A stretch of DNA of 64,000 bases, taken from positions 1 to 64,000 of the forward strand of contig JAOXRS010000253.1 of NCBI GenBank assembly GCA_025800385.1, written 5' to 3'. The notes below the pieces were generated by a model. That model ran no database searches. It was not told the DNA's origin and saw nothing but the letters and a program-made list of their open reading frames with translations. This DNA comes from Candidatus Albibeggiatoa sp. nov. NOAA (GTDB lineage Bacteria > Pseudomonadota > Gammaproteobacteria > Beggiatoales > Beggiatoaceae). Shown piece by piece: positions 1 through 9,375 of the stretch; position 1 is the stretch's first letter; each line of letters begins with the position of its first letter. Made by a program: the position numbers and the translations under genes.

Positions 1-34
1 GGTGACTGGAGTTCAACGTGTGCTCTTCCGATCT
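1..34 (+). other. Residual Illumina sequencing adapter at contig end
   Basis: Bases 2-34 match the 3' part of the standard Illumina TruSeq index adapter, ending in GCTCTTCCGATCT, except that one G is missing after TTCA. This is a library artefact left on the contig edge, so genomic sequence starts at about base 35. It shows that base 1 is a physical contig end, and that anything read across bases 34/35 is unreliable. Confidence 0.95.
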
Positions 35-522
35 CATATATTTTTTAACTGTTGTCGAGCACGGGCTAAACGGCTCATGACTGTACCAATAGGAATATCT
101 AAAATTTGGCTGATTTGCTCATAACTAAAACCATGTAAACTGTGGTATAAAATCAATTCTCGCTGGTGTAGCGGTAAATATTGTAAACAGCGATTAAGGT
201 CTAACATCATTTCAGTGGTTTGCATCGGTGTATCCGCCACCAAATCATCGGAAAAATCTGCTTGTGCATAAATCGTATTTGATTCGTAATGGCGATAAAT
301 GACACGGCGCAAAATAGTTAATAACCAAGCACGCACTTTTTGCTTATCCCGTAAACTCTTGCGAGCCTGCCATGCTTGATAAAAAGCCTCTTGCACTGAT
401 TCATTGGCTAATTCATGATTACCTGTCATCCACAATGCTTGCTTAAACAAAATCGGGTGATAGGTTGTAATCCAGCTACTAAACTGCTGACGTTCGCCCA
501 CATAAAACTCCATACAAATCAT
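34..522 (-). CDS. ECF-type RNA polymerase sigma factor (3' end abuts adapter)
   Basis: The 162-residue protein has the two-domain layout of ECF sigma factors. A region 2 (about residues 20-90) contains a helix with ESVQEAFYQAW and the RAWLLTILRR segment. A region 4 (about 105-160) contains the HTH stretch YEQISQILDIPIGTVMSRLARAR. It would direct RNA polymerase to a stress or envelope regulon. No anti-sigma gene is visible because the gene's 3' side is the contig edge. The TGA stop uses base 34, which belongs to the adapter, so the true stop is uncertain. The protein already has a full region 4, so little can be missing. Starts at 522 and 513 are both possible; neither has a clear Shine-Dalgarno. 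The target promoters cannot be inferred. Confidence 0.85.
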   Translation of the reverse strand: MICMEFYVGERQQFSSWITTYHPILFKQALWMTGNHELANESVQEAFYQAWQARKSLRDKQKVRAWLLTILRRVIYRHYESNTIYAQADFSDDLVADTPMQTTEMMLDLNRCLQYLPLHQRELILYHSLHGFSYEQISQILDIPIGTVMSRLARARQQLKNI

Positions 523-666
523 TTTTTAATAAAGTGTATTTTCCAAGGTGATTTATTCCATTGTGGCTGGATTTTTTTATATTTTTTACAAAACAATCAA
601 ATTTCTATTACAGGAAGGTGTCTTTAAAAAGTTAAATATATATTTAAAAACAAATTTCTTAGTGAG

Positions 667-680
667 TTGTTAATTAACAA
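667..680. promoter_or_regulatory. 14-base perfect palindrome upstream of purH
   Basis: TTGTTAATTAACAA is its own reverse complement and lies 60 bases upstream of the purH start, in the spacer shared with the divergent sigma factor gene. It could be an operator. It does not resemble the E. coli PurR box strongly enough to name a regulator. Confidence 0.3.
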
Positions 681-739
681 GCGTCTCGTTAAAATACTTG
701 TTTAAAATTTATAACAATAGAATGACAGGGAGACAACCA

Positions 740-2302
740 ATGTCAGCCATTCAACGCGCCTTAATTAGCGTGTCAGACAAGACAGGTATTGTGGAATTTG
801 CTCAAGCCTTAGCTGCACAGAATGTTGAAATCTTATCAACAGGCGGTACAGCGAAATTATTAGCCGATAGCGGTGTAAATGTAACGGAAGTTTCTGATTA
901 CACTGGTTTCCCTGAAATGATGGCAGGTCGCGTTAAAACCTTACATCCTAAAATTCATGGTGGTTTATTAGGACGACGTGGCACTGATGAAGCGGTGATG
1001 GAAGAACATGATATTAAGCCGATTGATTTAGTGGTCGTTAACTTATATCCATTCGAACAAACCATTGCTAAGCCTGATTGTGATTTAGCCACTGCGATTG
1101 AAAATATTGATATTGGTGGGCCTGCGATGTTGCGTTCAGCAGCGAAAAATCATGCAGCGGTCACTGTTGTTGTGGATAGCAGCGATTATGCAACTGTATT
1201 GGATGAAATGAAAAATAATGAAGGCGGCGTAACCGATACAACTCGCCGTTTATTAGCCCGTAAAGTGTATGCACATACCGCACGTTATGATGGCGCGATT
1301 GCGAACTATTTAGGTGGTTTGGAAAGCGAAGAACCACAGTTCCCACCAGCTTTATCCATGCAATTTGAAAAACGTCAAACCATGCGTTATGGCGAAAATC
1401 CACATCAAAAAGCCGCATTTTACGCAGAATTAAGTCCAGCACCAGCCAGCTTAGCGACAGCAACCCAATTACAAGGTAAAGCTTTATCTTATAACAATGT
1501 GGCAGATGCTGATGCAGCCTTGGAATGTGTGAAATCGTTCAATGACAAGCCTGCTTGTGTGATTGTAAAACATGCTAATCCTTGTGGCGTAGCGGAAGCA
1601 GATAATATTTTGACCGCATATGATAAAGCGTTTCAAACTGATCCGACTTCAGCATTTGGTGGCATCATCGCGTTTAACCGTATGTTAGATGTTGAAACCG
1701 CAAAAACTATTATCGAGCGTCAATTCGTAGAAGTCATTATTGCGCCAAGTATTGAAGAAGCGGCATTGCCTTTATTAGAAAAGAAAAAGAATGTACGCGT
1801 GATGACATGTGGTGAATGGGATGCGAGTCCAGCACAAAGCTTCGACTTTAAACGTGTGTCTGGCGGTTTATTAGTACAAGATCGCGACATGGGCATGGTC
1901 GGCTTAGATGACTTGAAAGTGGTCACAGAGCGTCAACCAACAGAGCAAGAATTAAAAGACTTATTGTTTGCATGGAAAGTGGGTAAATTTGTAAAATCAA
2001 ATGCGATTGTTTACGCTAAAGATGGAATGACAATTGGCGTGGGCGCAGGTCAAATGAGCCGTGTTTATAGCGCAAGAATTGCAGCGATTAAAGCAGGTGA
2101 TGAGAACTTAACTGTGAAAGGTGCGGTGATGGCTTCTGATGCGTTCTTCCCATTCCGTGATGGTATCGATTCTGCAGCTGAAGTCGGTATTGAAGCGGTG
2201 ATTCAACCGGGTGGCTCAATGCGTGATAAAGAGGTGATTGCAGCAGCTAACGAACATGGCATGGCAATGGTATTCACAGGAATGCGCCATTTCCGCCACT
2301 AG
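740..2302 (+). CDS. purH: Bifunctional AICAR formyltransferase / IMP cyclohydrolase
   Basis: This cytosolic enzyme catalyses the last two steps of IMP synthesis: formylation of AICAR with 10-formyl-THF, then ring closure. The 520-residue product is full length for the family. The N-terminal MGS-like cyclohydrolase domain (about 1-150) shows [26 protein letters not shown] and [13 protein letters not shown]. The C-terminal transformylase part contains [24 protein letters not shown] and the end motif [10 protein letters not shown]. The start at 740 is chosen because AGGGAGA lies just upstream and the protein then begins like other PurH proteins; an upstream in-frame ATG at 698 lacks a ribosome site. 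purD is not adjacent, unlike in E. coli. A hairpin with a T-run follows the gene. Confidence 0.97.
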   Translation: MSAIQRALISVSDKTGIVEFAQALAAQNVEILSTGGTAKLLADSGVNVTEVSDYTGFPEMMAGRVKTLHPKIHGGLLGRRGTDEAVMEEHDIKPIDLVVVNLYPFEQTIAKPDCDLATAIENIDIGGPAMLRSAAKNHAAVTVVVDSSDYATVLDEMKNNEGGVTDTTRRLLARKVYAHTARYDGAIANYLGGLESEEPQFPPALSMQFEKRQTMRYGENPHQKAAFYAELSPAPASLATATQLQGKALSYNNVADADAALECVKSFNDKPACVIVKHANPCGVAEADNILTAYDKAFQTDPTSAFGGIIAFNRMLDVETAKTIIERQFVEVIIAPSIEEAALPLLEKKKNVRVMTCGEWDASPAQSFDFKRVSGGLLVQDRDMGMVGLDDLKVVTERQPTEQELKDLLFAWKVGKFVKSNAIVYAKDGMTIGVGAGQMSRVYSARIAAIKAGDENLTVKGAVMASDAFFPFRDGIDSAAEVGIEAVIQPGGSMRDKEVIAAANEHGMAMVFTGMRHFRH

Positions 2303-2362
2303 AACACTCCTCATAATAAAAAATGCAGCTTGATGTATTTGGGCTGTTAAGTTTTAAAGTTT

Positions 2363-2411
2363 GGAAACCCCTTTTATCTCATTTGATATTAAGAGGTTTC
2401 CTTTTTATTTT
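2363..2411 (+). terminator. Rho-independent terminator of purH
   Basis: GGAAACC (from 2363) pairs with GGTTTCC ending at 2401, with further pairing inward. A TTTTTATTTT tract follows at 2402-2411. It sits between the convergent purH and thiolase genes. Confidence 0.75.
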
Positions 2412-2427
2412 GGATCGTCGCTAATGA

Positions 2428-3612
2428 TTAGATACGTTCAAAAATAGCTGCGATACCTTGACCACCACCGATACACATTGAAATTAACGCATAACGGCCG
2501 CCTGTACGTTCTAATTCGTATAAGGCTTTCACTGTAATAACCGCACCCGTTGCACCAATTGGGTGACCTAAAGAAATACCACTGCCGTTAGGGTTCACTT
2601 TGTCCATAGGTAAGTCTAAGTCACGAACGACTGCTAATGCTTGCGCTGCGAACGCTTCGTTTAACTCGATCACGTCCATATCAGCAACAGTCAAGTTTGC
2701 TTTAGCTAAAGCATTTTTGATCGCTGGCACAGGGCCAATACCCATATATTTAGGATCAACACCAGCGTGACCGTAAGACACTAAACGCGCCATTGGTTTT
2801 AAGCCTTTCGCTTCGGCTGCTTTGGCTTCCATTAACACAACTGCGGCTGCCGCGTCGTTAATACCTGAAGCATTACCTGCTGTGACACTACCATCTTTTT
2901 TGAATACAGTGCGTAATTTACCCATGCCTTCCACATCCGCGTCACCACGAACATGCTCATCAGTGTCAAATAATTTCACACCTTTACGGCTTTTCAATTC
3001 AACAGGGACGATTTGATCTTTGAAGTAACCTTTTTCTACAGCTGCTGCAGCACGTCTGTGACTTTCAACGGCTAAAGCGTCTTGATCTTCACGCGAAATA
3101 CCCCATTTTTCAGCGACATTTTCAGCAGTGACACCCATGTGGCAAGTGTCAAATGGATCAGTTAACGCGCCAACCATCATATCAACTAATTGACCGTCAC
3201 CCATGCGTTGACCCCAACGTGCACCCGGTAATGCGTATAAAGCACGGCTCATATTTTCCGCACCACCAGCAACCGCCGCGTCAGCATCACCTAAGTAAAT
3301 GCACTGTGCCGCAGAAACAATGGCTTGTAAACCACTGCCGCATAAACGGTTTAAAGTATAAGCTGGGGTTTCAACAGGAATACCACCTTCAACGGCAGCC
3401 ACACGAGATAAATACATATCTTTTGGTTCAGTGTGTGCCACGTTGCCGAACACCACTTGACCAATATCTTTTGCATCAACTTTTGCACGTTGTAATGATT
3501 CTTTGACCACTAATGATGCTAATTGTGTTGGAGGCACATCTTTTAAAGACGCACCGTAATCACCAATTGCTGTACGCACACCACTTACTACGACTACTTC
3601 ACGTTCGCTCAT
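2428..3612 (-). CDS. bktB: BktB-type acetyl-CoA acetyltransferase (beta-ketothiolase)
   Basis: This thiolase condenses two acyl-CoA molecules, or cleaves beta-ketoacyl-CoA. The 394 residues follow the biosynthetic thiolase pattern. The nucleophilic Cys is at 91 in NRLCGSG, GNASGINDAA follows in the middle, and the C-terminal motifs are NEAFAAQ, GHPIGATGA and CIGGGQG with the second catalytic Cys. The sequence closely resembles BktB of Ralstonia by recalled family similarity, which supports a role in polyhydroxyalkanoate supply, although no phaB or phaC is nearby. AAAGGAGA precedes the ATG at good spacing. It is monocistronic here and convergent with purH. Whether it works in synthesis or fatty acid degradation cannot be decided from sequence. 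Confidence 0.92.
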   Translation of the reverse strand: MSEREVVVVSGVRTAIGDYGASLKDVPPTQLASLVVKESLQRAKVDAKDIGQVVFGNVAHTEPKDMYLSRVAAVEGGIPVETPAYTLNRLCGSGLQAIVSAAQCIYLGDADAAVAGGAENMSRALYALPGARWGQRMGDGQLVDMMVGALTDPFDTCHMGVTAENVAEKWGISREDQDALAVESHRRAAAAVEKGYFKDQIVPVELKSRKGVKLFDTDEHVRGDADVEGMGKLRTVFKKDGSVTAGNASGINDAAAAVVLMEAKAAEAKGLKPMARLVSYGHAGVDPKYMGIGPVPAIKNALAKANLTVADMDVIELNEAFAAQALAVVRDLDLPMDKVNPNGSGISLGHPIGATGAVITVKALYELERTGGRYALISMCIGGGQGIAAIFERI

Positions 3613-3856
3613 AGCATTCTCCTTTGGTTGTTTTGGCTTGTATTTGTACTTACACTTTAGCTATGGTAATTTACCAAACCTACCAAATTACACAACTGAA
3701 AGTAAAGCACAACATCCATCTATTTTAGTTTATGATTACCATAAGTCAAATTAATATATCAAGATGGAGAGCTGTTCTAAAAAAATAAAACACGTCTAGT
3801 TATTTTGTTGACTCTACACCAGCATTCATCAGAAAGATATTTAGGGTAAATACTAC

Positions 3857-4642
3857 ATGGCTTTTCAAACAATTGTCACCTCATTTGGTTCTAATGGATA
3901 TAAAAAATATGGACGACGCTTTCTTGAAACGTTTATTGAACATTGGCCAGATACAATTTCCCTAGTGGTTTATCATGAGGAACAGCCTGATTTTCAACAC
4001 CCTAGAATTGAATATCGCTCATTATGGGATATTGAGTATGTTGTGCCGTTTTTAGATAAAATCAGTCAAGATGATAGGGCTAAAGGGTTGATAGAAAAAG
4101 ATGGGCAAAAAATGTATGCATACCGATTTGATGCATTTAAATTTTCAAGAAAAGTTTTTGCTATTTACGATGCAGTAAAAAAACATCAAGGCATTCTTGC
4201 ATGGGTTGATGCAGATGTCATTACCCATTCTCCTATTCCTAACGACTTTCTAACTTCACTATTGCCCAATCAATGTTATGTTGCCTATTTAGGTCGGCCT
4301 AATAAGTATTCTGAGTGTGGGTTTATGGCATTTAATACCATGCACAAAAGCAACACTCTATTCATGGAAGTGTACCGTAACTGTTATTTGCGGTTGGGTT
4401 TTTATGATTTAGCAGAGTGGCATGATTCTTTTATTTTTGACCATGTGATGCGGTTGATTCCTGTGCCTGCCCACAACCTATCACCTAATATTCATGAGGA
4501 AAGTAGTCACCCTTTTATCAATTCAGTTTTAGGTAACTATATGGATCATCTAAAAGGGCCACAGGCAAAAACAGATGGCCGTTCAGACGATGCAGAATTG
4601 GTTTTACAAAAACAACAATCTTATTGGCAAACTAAAACTTAA
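3857..4642 (+). CDS. Hypothetical glycosyltransferase-like protein
   Basis: The 261-residue soluble protein has no signal peptide. It begins with a beta-strand segment (FQTIVTSFGSNGYKKYG) and contains a hydrophobic strand ending in WVDADV, with a DAD triad at residues 118-120. That is the layout of a GT-A fold, where a DxD motif binds metal and nucleotide-sugar. A later ECGFMAFN segment resembles the acceptor or donor loop of small GT-A enzymes. The donor and acceptor are unknown and no polysaccharide genes are adjacent. The ribosome site is weak (TAGGG). It lies between two minus-strand genes and is probably transcribed alone. The family call rests on the DAD motif and overall pattern, so it is tentative. 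Confidence 0.55.
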   Translation: MAFQTIVTSFGSNGYKKYGRRFLETFIEHWPDTISLVVYHEEQPDFQHPRIEYRSLWDIEYVVPFLDKISQDDRAKGLIEKDGQKMYAYRFDAFKFSRKVFAIYDAVKKHQGILAWVDADVITHSPIPNDFLTSLLPNQCYVAYLGRPNKYSECGFMAFNTMHKSNTLFMEVYRNCYLRLGFYDLAEWHDSFIFDHVMRLIPVPAHNLSPNIHEESSHPFINSVLGNYMDHLKGPQAKTDGRSDDAELVLQKQQSYWQTKT

Positions 4643-4656
4643 GCAATTTGTGAGAG

Positions 4657-5667
4657 TTAAAATTGATTGGTGACTTCGTTACGAAACTGTTTCGGGGTTT
4701 TACCTGTCCAGCTATTGAAAGCACGAATAAATGAGTTGGTATCTTGAAAACCGAGTAAAAACGAAATTTCACCAGCAGCCATGGCTGAATTGACAAGATA
4801 ATGTTGTGCCAGTTCTTGTCGAGTTTTGTTTAAAACAAATTGATAGCTAATGCCTTCTTGCTGCAGTCGTCGTTGCATGGTGCGCTTACTCATGGCTAGC
4901 TTACTGGCGACTTGCTCAATTGAACTTTGGCCGCTAGGTAGCAGCTCTAGTAGTACACTTTTCACTCGCTGGCAAGTATTGGCCTTGGCATCCATATCAC
5001 ACAAGCGTTTCTTTAATGTCGGTTCAAAATAATGCCACATTGCAATATTTTCAGTAAGAAAAGGTAACACGGCATCTTGGGCAGAAAAAACAATTTGATT
5101 GTGTTCGCCATATTCAACAGGAATACCGAAATATGCGTCGTATAACTCGGGTTTCTTCACTTTTAAAGGTAGCACCACTTTAATGGGTTCAATCCGTTTT
5201 CTGGTCGCTAATCGCACCAATTGTGTGAAAAAAACCGGTTCGACTGTACCCAAAGAACGAGGCACAGGTGCGTTTTTTGTTTCATAACAAGTGACACTGG
5301 CTGCGGTGGCTTCTGCTGTAATATCTAAGTGTAAAACCAAAGGGCCAATTAACCTTTTAAATTGTTGCAAACGTTGTAATGCGACATTTAAATTGGGACT
5401 ACAGAAACTGGCGAAAATAGGCGGGTCAAAGGCTTCAACTGATATATTCTGACCTATGACTAAAGGCAATTCCATATCATCACCTGCAACATGCTCCAAA
5501 CTATTCCATAACGCGAAATATTCCTCAACGCTTAATGTTGCACCATGACGAGAAAATAAATCAGCAGGCAATCCTGCCACAGTCAATACATCATTTAGGT
5601 TAATACCAATATCAGCAAATAGAATTTTCCAACCTTGTTGTACTAGAAAATGATTGGCCTGTTTCAT
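4657..5667 (-). CDS. AraC-family transcriptional regulator
   Basis: The 336-residue protein has a C-terminal double HTH (about 230-330) with the AraC hallmarks VASKLAMSKRTMQRRLQQEG and FLLGFQDTNSFIRAFNSWTGKTPKQFR. Its N-terminal 200 residues resemble the arabinose-binding-like dimerisation domain (PF12625 type) found in OruR/ArgR-like regulators. I place the start at 5667 because an upstream in-frame ATG at 5775 would add a Cys-rich stretch overlapping the 3' end of the neighbouring SDR gene. The gap to that SDR stop is only 13 bases, so the two are probably cotranscribed and the regulator may control its own operon. The ligand is unknown. Confidence 0.85.
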   Translation of the reverse strand: MKQANHFLVQQGWKILFADIGINLNDVLTVAGLPADLFSRHGATLSVEEYFALWNSLEHVAGDDMELPLVIGQNISVEAFDPPIFASFCSPNLNVALQRLQQFKRLIGPLVLHLDITAEATAASVTCYETKNAPVPRSLGTVEPVFFTQLVRLATRKRIEPIKVVLPLKVKKPELYDAYFGIPVEYGEHNQIVFSAQDAVLPFLTENIAMWHYFEPTLKKRLCDMDAKANTCQRVKSVLLELLPSGQSSIEQVASKLAMSKRTMQRRLQQEGISYQFVLNKTRQELAQHYLVNSAMAAGEISFLLGFQDTNSFIRAFNSWTGKTPKQFRNEVTNQF

Positions 5668-5680
5668 AATGGATACCGCT

Positions 5681-6502
5681 TTATTTAAACATGGACATGA
5701 TAGTACTATCAAACATACGGTCGCTAAACCATTTACGCATAAACAATAATGAAGTTGCAAATTTGCCCGCTGCATAGCGTGTTTTTGGTTTTTTAGCGCG
5801 TACCGCTTTTAATACTAAACGTGTAATCACCTCAGGTTTAGATAATTGGCTATTTAGCTCTTTGAGTTTATTGGCTAATTGGTGGGTCATTTGGCTATAA
5901 ACGCCAGAACCAGAGCGGTCAAGCAAAGGTTGTAGTAACACATCACTAAATTCAGTACGAATACCACCGGGTTCAATAATCACGACATCAATATCAAATT
6001 GTTTTAACTCGACACGCAAACAATCTGACCAGCCTTCTAGCGCGTGCTTAGTTGCATGATACCAGCTGCCCAATGGCGAATAAATTTTGCCACCAATCGA
6101 GGTAATATTAATAATTTTTCCTGCTCGTTTTTCACGCATATAAGGCAAAACTAACTGTGTTAAACGCGCTAAACCAAACATATTGACTTCGAACTGATAG
6201 CGAGCATCATCAATCGTGGTGTCCTCCATCGCGCCATACATACCAAAGCCCGCATTATTAACTAAAATATCTACCCCACCATGTTGTTGTGCAATCGTCT
6301 CAATGACCGCTTTTACTTCATTTTCTTGGGTGATATCCATTTTAAGTGGGATAGCCCCCAGCTTTTCAAGGTCTGCCATTTTATCAATGCGTCTCGCAAC
6401 GGTATAAACCGTTAAGCCTTCAGACAATAATGCTTTTGCAAAGTCTTTTCCCATCCCTGCAGATGCACCAGTTACTAATGCTACTTGATTAGAAGCCATC
6501 AT
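5681..6502 (-). CDS. Short-chain dehydrogenase/reductase (SDR)
   Basis: The 273-residue protein is a classical SDR oxidoreductase using NAD(P)H. It shows the dinucleotide-binding TGASAGMGK near the N terminus, NNAG about residue 87, the catalytic Ser in ITSIGGK and the YHATK active-site motif. A basic residue pair (ARR) after the second beta strand suggests NADP(H). The C-terminal extension with a hydrophobic end is typical of SDRs acting on lipids or retinol-like substrates, but the substrate cannot be named. It is the first gene of a two-gene unit with the AraC regulator downstream. The start MMAS leaves two adjacent ATGs; either is possible. Confidence 0.88.
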   Translation of the reverse strand: MMASNQVALVTGASAGMGKDFAKALLSEGLTVYTVARRIDKMADLEKLGAIPLKMDITQENEVKAVIETIAQQHGGVDILVNNAGFGMYGAMEDTTIDDARYQFEVNMFGLARLTQLVLPYMREKRAGKIINITSIGGKIYSPLGSWYHATKHALEGWSDCLRVELKQFDIDVVIIEPGGIRTEFSDVLLQPLLDRSGSGVYSQMTHQLANKLKELNSQLSKPEVITRLVLKAVRAKKPKTRYAAGKFATSLLFMRKWFSDRMFDSTIMSMFK

Positions 6503-6774
6503 ACTATTCCTGTCAATTTAAGATAGAAATATGATAGTTGCTGGCTAGTCTGTGGTAACTAGCGAAATGTGCCATTTATGATTCAAGTCATGCCATCTTT
6601 AAATACGGATAACACCAATGGTATTTTTTACTCATGAAATATGCTGAACAATACATTCAGTTAAGATTAAAAATCAGTCTCACATTTTAAACACCGACAG
6701 AATAGATGAATACAGTTGATAACTATTGAAAATAACTTGACTTTTCATGATAACATTTGTTTAATCTCGTCCTT
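6503..6774. other. Intergenic, no gene seen
   Basis: AT-rich spacer between the divergent SDR and btuB units. It must hold the promoters of both, but I could not identify clear boxes beyond the riboswitch that follows. Confidence 0.5.
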
Positions 6775-6945
6775 TGTTTAGGTGTTCACCCAGAATGAAA
6801 AGGGAAGTTGGTGTAAATCCAACACTACCCCCGTAGCGGTAATTAAGTTTTTCAACGCATAAACCACTGTGTATGACATGGGAAGGTGAGTTGATTCTGT
6901 CCTTAACTTATAAGTCCGAAGACCTGCCTAGGCAATCATGCTATT
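6775..6945 (+). promoter_or_regulatory. Cobalamin (B12) riboswitch
   Basis: The conserved core AGGGAAGTTGGTGTAAATCC begins at 6811, followed by ACCCCCGTAGCGGTAA. The B12 box AAGTCCGAAGACCTGCC lies at 6912-6928. This is the arrangement of adenosylcobalamin riboswitches, which repress the downstream gene when B12 is plentiful. It lies in the leader of a BtuB-type receptor gene, which fits exactly. The ends given are approximate because only the core elements were located. I see no convincing Rho-independent terminator between the box and the gene, so control is probably at translation initiation. Confidence 0.93.
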
Positions 6946-7058
6946 TCGTGTTGCGGAGGGCAACCGACATAAACAGTATCAGTTTTTTGCAAGACTGATT
7001 GCTGCGTCTTAACCTCTCTGCACACTTTCCATGTACTGATTTTAAGGAAGTGTGTTTT

Positions 7059-8876
7059 ATGAAAAAATTATTAGTCGGCTTGATGGCAAGTTCGATTCCT
7101 TTTGTCCATGCTGATGAATTATTACCTGAAGTTGTGGTCACCGCTGCTCGTTCAGCACAAACTATTGATGAAACGCTTGCATCTGTAAGCATTATCACTC
7201 GTGAAGAAATTCAACAGTCTCAAGCTATCGACTTACCTAATTTGTTACAAGGTATGGCGGGTGTAGACATCACACGTTCTGGTGGTGCGGGACAAACATC
7301 TAGTGTTTTTTTACGTGGTACAGAATCTGACCATACGTTAATTTTGCTTGATGGGGTTAAAATCAGTTCTGCAACATTAGGCACATCTTCAATTCAACAT
7401 ATTCCATTAGCGCAAGTTGAACGGATTGAAATTGTACGCGGCGCACGGTCTGCTTTATATGGTTCTGAAGCCATTGGTGGTGTGATTCAAATTTTTACTC
7501 GTAAAGCCAAACTGGGTAAACCTCAAATCAGTGCACAATTAGGTGCAGGCTCAGACAATCATTATCAAGCTAGTGTCCATGCTAGTCATCGCTTAGCCAA
7601 TAGTTGGTTGAGTGTTACCGCCAATCACGATCAAACAGATGGTTTTAACGCATGTAAAGGCAGCTTATCCGCAGGCTGTTTTACAGTTGAACCTGATGAC
7701 GATGGTTACAAAAACTCAGGTTTTAATTTAAATGCAGGTTATCAGCTTGACGATAGCAATACCGTAGAGTTCACTGCAATGCGTACTCAGGGCAATGTAG
7801 AATATGATTCATCATTTGGCGGCAATGAAACCGACTTTGTTGAGCAAATTGTTAGTGTAAACTTTGATAGTGCTGTGAATGATAGTTGGGTGACAAAGTT
7901 TAAAGTGTCTAATTTCATTGGCGAACAAGAAAGCTTCGGCAACGGTGCAACAACACCAAGCATATTTGATACTGAACGTTATCAATTTACTTGGCAAAAT
8001 GATATTTTCATCGGCGACAATCATACGTTCAATTTTGGTTATGACTTCCAAGATGAAACCGTCAAAAGCAATACCGCTTACCTTAAAAACGAGCGAGATA
8101 ATCAAGGTTTCTTCGCACAATACCAAGCAGAGTTTGGTGCATTTTCAGCTATCACCAGCTTACGTTATGACGATAATCAGCAATTCGGTTCGCATACCAC
8201 AGGGCACATTAATTTGGGTTATGAATTTACACCCAATTTACGTTTAATGGCTGCATATGGCACAGCGTTTAAAGCTCCTTCATTCAATGAATTGTATTAT
8301 CCTTTCTTCGGCAATCCAAATGTTGAGCCAGAAGAAGCAGACAGCTATGAACTCGGTTTACTCGGTCAAGGTCAAGGCTACCAATGGGCGGTTAACGTCT
8401 ATCACACAGAAATTGAGAAATTGATTGCGACTAACTATGATCCAGTCACTCAAAATTATTTCGCGGACAATATTGATGAAGCAGAAATCACGGGTATTGA
8501 TGCAAGCTTAAAATGGCAGTGGCAACAATGGACGTTGAATACACAATTAACATGGTTAAAACCAGAAGACAAAACCACGGATTTAGTATTAGCACGGCGG
8601 GCAGAGAAATCAGCTAAGATTGCAATTGCACGTCAATTAGGTCAAGCGCAAGTTGGTGCAGAATGGATTGCACAAAGCCACCGTTTCGATGATAAGGCTA
8701 ATCAAGTCCGTTTAGCAGGTTATGGTCTGCTCAATTTAACAGCGAGTTATACTTTACAGCCGAATTGGACGTTTAACCTAAAAGTGAGCAATGTGTTAGA
8801 TAAAGACTATGAATTAGCGCGTGCGTATAATACGGAAGGGCGTAGCTTTTTTGCTTCAGTACGTTATCAATATTAA
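7059..8876 (+). CDS. btuB: TonB-dependent vitamin B12 outer-membrane receptor
   Basis: The 605-residue precursor is the expected size for BtuB. A signal peptide (MKKLLVGLMASSIPFVHA) is followed by a TonB-box-like EVVVTAA. A plug domain (about 30-150) contains LLQGMAGVDITRSGG, FLRGTESDHTLILLDGVK and RGARSALYGSEAIGGVI. A 22-strand-type barrel ends in the terminal aromatic SVRYQY. It imports cobalamin across the outer membrane using TonB energy. The start at 7059 follows AAGGAAGTG; an in-frame start at 6999 would lie in the leader. The upstream cobalamin riboswitch identifies the ligand. No btuCDF genes follow; a hairpin closes the unit. Confidence 0.95.
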   Translation: MKKLLVGLMASSIPFVHADELLPEVVVTAARSAQTIDETLASVSIITREEIQQSQAIDLPNLLQGMAGVDITRSGGAGQTSSVFLRGTESDHTLILLDGVKISSATLGTSSIQHIPLAQVERIEIVRGARSALYGSEAIGGVIQIFTRKAKLGKPQISAQLGAGSDNHYQASVHASHRLANSWLSVTANHDQTDGFNACKGSLSAGCFTVEPDDDGYKNSGFNLNAGYQLDDSNTVEFTAMRTQGNVEYDSSFGGNETDFVEQIVSVNFDSAVNDSWVTKFKVSNFIGEQESFGNGATTPSIFDTERYQFTWQNDIFIGDNHTFNFGYDFQDETVKSNTAYLKNERDNQGFFAQYQAEFGAFSAITSLRYDDNQQFGSHTTGHINLGYEFTPNLRLMAAYGTAFKAPSFNELYYPFFGNPNVEPEEADSYELGLLGQGQGYQWAVNVYHTEIEKLIATNYDPVTQNYFADNIDEAEITGIDASLKWQWQQWTLNTQLTWLKPEDKTTDLVLARRAEKSAKIAIARQLGQAQVGAEWIAQSHRFDDKANQVRLAGYGLLNLTASYTLQPNWTFNLKVSNVLDKDYELARAYNTEGRSFFASVRYQY

Positions 8877-8900
8877 TTACTAGCATCTGATGAATTTTAT

Positions 8901-8948
8901 AATCAGTCACTTAGAGTTGAATTTAGGTTCTAAGTGGTTGATTTATTA
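8901..8948 (+). terminator. Hairpin terminator after btuB
   Basis: A 15-base arm at 8901-8915 pairs with 8929-8943 (two G-U pairs) around a 13-base loop. Only a short T-rich tail (TTATT) follows, so it is strong as a hairpin but not a textbook intrinsic terminator. Confidence 0.65.
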
Positions 8949-9189
8949 GTTTCCGTTCACAGCTTCTTGTGGTATTTTATACAACCTAATAGCTTGCCCC
9001 TTCTCATTAGGACAACCCTTTTTAAGCAATGTACAAAAAATAGGCTTCAAGCGTAAAATTACCAGTCTAAGTATGTTATGCTTACTTTTCACTATACGTA
9101 TTCTGCATATAGCTCAATAATCATGCTTTAAAATCGAGTTAGATCACGCAAAATCATATCAACCGTCATATATTAATGAGAAAAGACTT

Positions 9190-9366
9190 ATGGTGAAACA
9201 AGATATTTTAGAGCAAACTCAACATTTAAAACCTTATGATAAACTCGCATTAATTGAAGAGCTGTTAAAAAGTTTAGACGATGTTTGGTTTGTTGAAGCT
9301 GAAAATCGGTTTAAAACTTGCCAGCAAGAACGTACGAAAACATCTTCACATGCAATGCCTTTATAG
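9190..9366 (+). CDS. Small addiction-module antitoxin-like protein
   Basis: The 58-residue ORF begins MVKQDILEQTQHLKPYDKLA and continues LIEELLKSLDD. The pattern LxPxxKLxLIEELLxSLD is that of the small PF09720 family (putative addiction module component), which usually pairs with a RelE/ParE toxin. No toxin ORF follows; the rlmE start is 9 bases downstream. It may therefore be an orphan antitoxin, a remnant, or co-opted as the first gene of the rlmE-ftsH operon. No strong ribosome site precedes it (GAGAAAAG). The family call rests on a short pattern. Confidence 0.55.
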   Translation: MVKQDILEQTQHLKPYDKLALIEELLKSLDDVWFVEAENRFKTCQQERTKTSSHAMPL

Positions 9367-9375
9367 ATTGAAAGA

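Noticed and set aside
698-740. Upstream ATG at 698 as the purH start
   Set aside because: It has no ribosome site and would add residues absent from other PurH proteins.
3153-3506. 117-residue ORF opposite the thiolase gene
   Set aside because: It is an antisense shadow of conserved thiolase sequence.
5668-5775. Longer AraC protein starting at 5775
   Set aside because: It would overlap the SDR gene and add a Cys-rich segment unlike the family.
6975-7000. ATCAGT...ACTGAT hairpin as the riboswitch terminator
   Set aside because: The stem is only six bases and no T-run follows, so it is not convincing.
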